From Cupriavidus agavae (GTDB lineage: Bacteria; Pseudomonadota; Gammaproteobacteria; Burkholderiales; Burkholderiaceae), in the NCBI RefSeq assembly GCF_004217045.1, contig NZ_SGXM01000001.1, positions 2,356,001-2,420,000 of the forward strand: a stretch of DNA of 64,000 nt, in the 5' to 3' direction. Within the stretch, counting starts at the first letter, position 1. The number at the start of each line of letters is the position of its first letter. The notes under the pieces were generated by a model that did no database searches, was not told the origin of the DNA, and saw only the letters and a list, made by a program, of their open reading frames with translations. Both the position numbers and the translations under genes were made by a program. Shown here one piece after another: positions 63,359 to 64,000 of the stretch.

Positions 63359-64000
63359 TTAGTACTTTCTACCGACGTGGAGCGCCACGACTCCGGCCGT
63401 CAGATTGAAGTATTCGACCTTTTCGAGGCCCACTTGTTCCATCAAGCGTACAAGTGAACCCTGGTCTGGATGCATTCTGATCGATTCCGCGAGATAGCGA
63501 TAGCTAGGGGCATCCCCGGCGACGCGTTCGCCCAGCCACGGCAACACCTTGAACGAGTAAACATCGTAGGCTTTTTCCAGCGGCTTCCAGACCTTGGAGA
63601 ACTCCAGCACCATGACCTTGCCGCCCGGTTTGGTTACCCGGCGCATCTCCGCCAGCGCCCGGTCCTTGTGGGTCATGTTGCGCAGGCCGAAGGCCACCGT
63701 GACCAGATCGAAATAGTTGTCCGGGAACGGAATCTTCTCGGCGTCGCAGAGCGCCACCGGCGTGACCACGCCCTTGTCGAGCAGGCGGTCGCGGCCCACA
63801 CGCAGCATCGACTCGTTGATGTCGGTCAGCCAGACTTCGCCGGTCGGCCCGGCCTTCTTCGCGAACGCCTTCGCCAGATCGCCCGTGCCACCGGCGATGT
63901 CCAGCACCTTCTGGCCCGGCCGCACATTGGCCTGGGCGATGGTGAAGACCTTCCAGAGCCGGTGCATGCCGCCGGACATCAGGTCGTTCATCACGTCGTA
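63359..64000 (-). CDS. ubiE: Ubiquinone/menaquinone methyltransferase UbiE (5' end cut)
   Basis: SAM-dependent C-methyltransferase of ubiquinone (and menaquinone) synthesis. The window holds the last 213 residues; the N-terminus lies beyond 64000, where the frame continues as [17 protein letters not shown]. Motif I is [17 protein letters not shown] near residue 31 of this part, [17 protein letters not shown] is the acidic loop, and [20 protein letters not shown] and [20 protein letters not shown] are further UbiE signatures. The C-terminus is VALHVGRKY. The Tim44-domain gene follows 51 bases later. Confidence 0.95.
   Translation of the reverse strand, partial: YDVMNDLMSGGMHRLWKVFTIAQANVRPGQKVLDIAGGTGDLAKAFAKKAGPTGEVWLTDINESMLRVGRDRLLDKGVVTPVALCDAEKIPFPDNYFDLVTVAFGLRNMTHKDRALAEMRRVTKPGGKVMVLEFSKVWKPLEKAYDVYSFKVLPWLGERVAGDAPSYRYLAESIRMHPDQGSLVRLMEQVGLEKVEYFNLTAGVVALHVGRKY

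Noticed and set aside
1..64000. Search for CRISPR arrays, insertion sequences, integrases and tRNA genes
   Set aside because: No repeat-spacer pattern, no transposase or integrase motif, and no tRNA cloverleaf was seen by reading; the only repeats are the four short palindromes.

Overview
The window is a contiguous piece of a GC-rich (roughly two-thirds G+C) beta-proteobacterial chromosome. Gene content and order (lptD divergent from amgK, dusB-fis-purH, ruvC-ruvA-ruvB, rplM-rpsI, rnpB, fmdB-DUF502-aspS, ubiE-ubiJ-ubiB) and protein sequences that look like Cupriavidus/Ralstonia point to Burkholderiaceae, most likely Cupriavidus. No species can be fixed by reading alone. I see about 66 protein genes (two cut by the window edges), one RNase P RNA, one strong candidate small RNA, and no insertion sequence, prophage, CRISPR array or tRNA. 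This is core chromosome rather than an accessory island.

Layout. 1-3.5 kb: the 5' end of lptD faces amgK-azlC-azlD-murU, a cell-wall sugar recycling pair with a branched-chain amino-acid exporter inserted between its two halves. 3.6-6.7 kb: pepP, an uncharacterised coupled gene and a UbiH-type monooxygenase. 6.9-9.8 kb: dusB-fis-purH. 9.9-13.5 kb: ruvC, a glycerophosphodiesterase lipoprotein, ruvA, ruvB. 13.6-15.8 kb: two exported proteins and a queuosine-precursor transporter. 15.8-18.9 kb (minus): tyrS-dtd-PEBP-histidine phosphatase. 19.1-22.8 kb: M23 peptidase and anmK, then erpA and a bactofilin on minus. 23-24.3 kb (minus): rplM-rpsI with promoter and terminator, preceded by the candidate sRNA. 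24.5-29.6 kb: OsmC protein, rnpB, DUF3025, pyrC, glycerate kinase, YafJ-type amidotransferase. 29.6-35.4 kb (minus): the glutamate/aspartate ABC transporter gltIJKL, glutamate dehydrogenase and a LysR regulator. 35.6-39.4 kb: a cysteine-dioxygenase-like cupin, an Lrp/AsnC regulator and an SsuABC/TauABC-like transporter. 39.6-41.5 kb: an Atm1-type exporter. 41.6-50.2 kb: a fatty-acid beta-oxidation operon under a TetR regulator, with a DegV protein inside. 50.6-53.8 kb: clsB, mobB, a YbhP-like phosphodiesterase, nudB. 53.9-58 kb: a coiled-coil membrane protein, aspS, DUF502, fmdB. 58.1-59.6 kb: a sodium:solute symporter. 59.8-64 kb (minus): ubiE, a Tim44-domain protein, ubiJ, ubiB.

Themes. Peptidoglycan recycling and remodelling recur (amgK, murU, anmK, M23, bactofilin), as does ubiquinone synthesis (UbiH-like, UbiB, UbiJ, UbiE). 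The most interesting non-coding object is the candidate sRNA at about 24078-24249 on minus. It has its own promoter and terminator and a hairpin whose 10-nt loop copies the anti-Shine-Dalgarno tail of 16S rRNA. It lies directly upstream of the ribosomal protein operon, next to an A+T-rich block of nested palindromes. A family of four near-identical GC-rich palindromes at gene ends is the only dispersed repeat I found.
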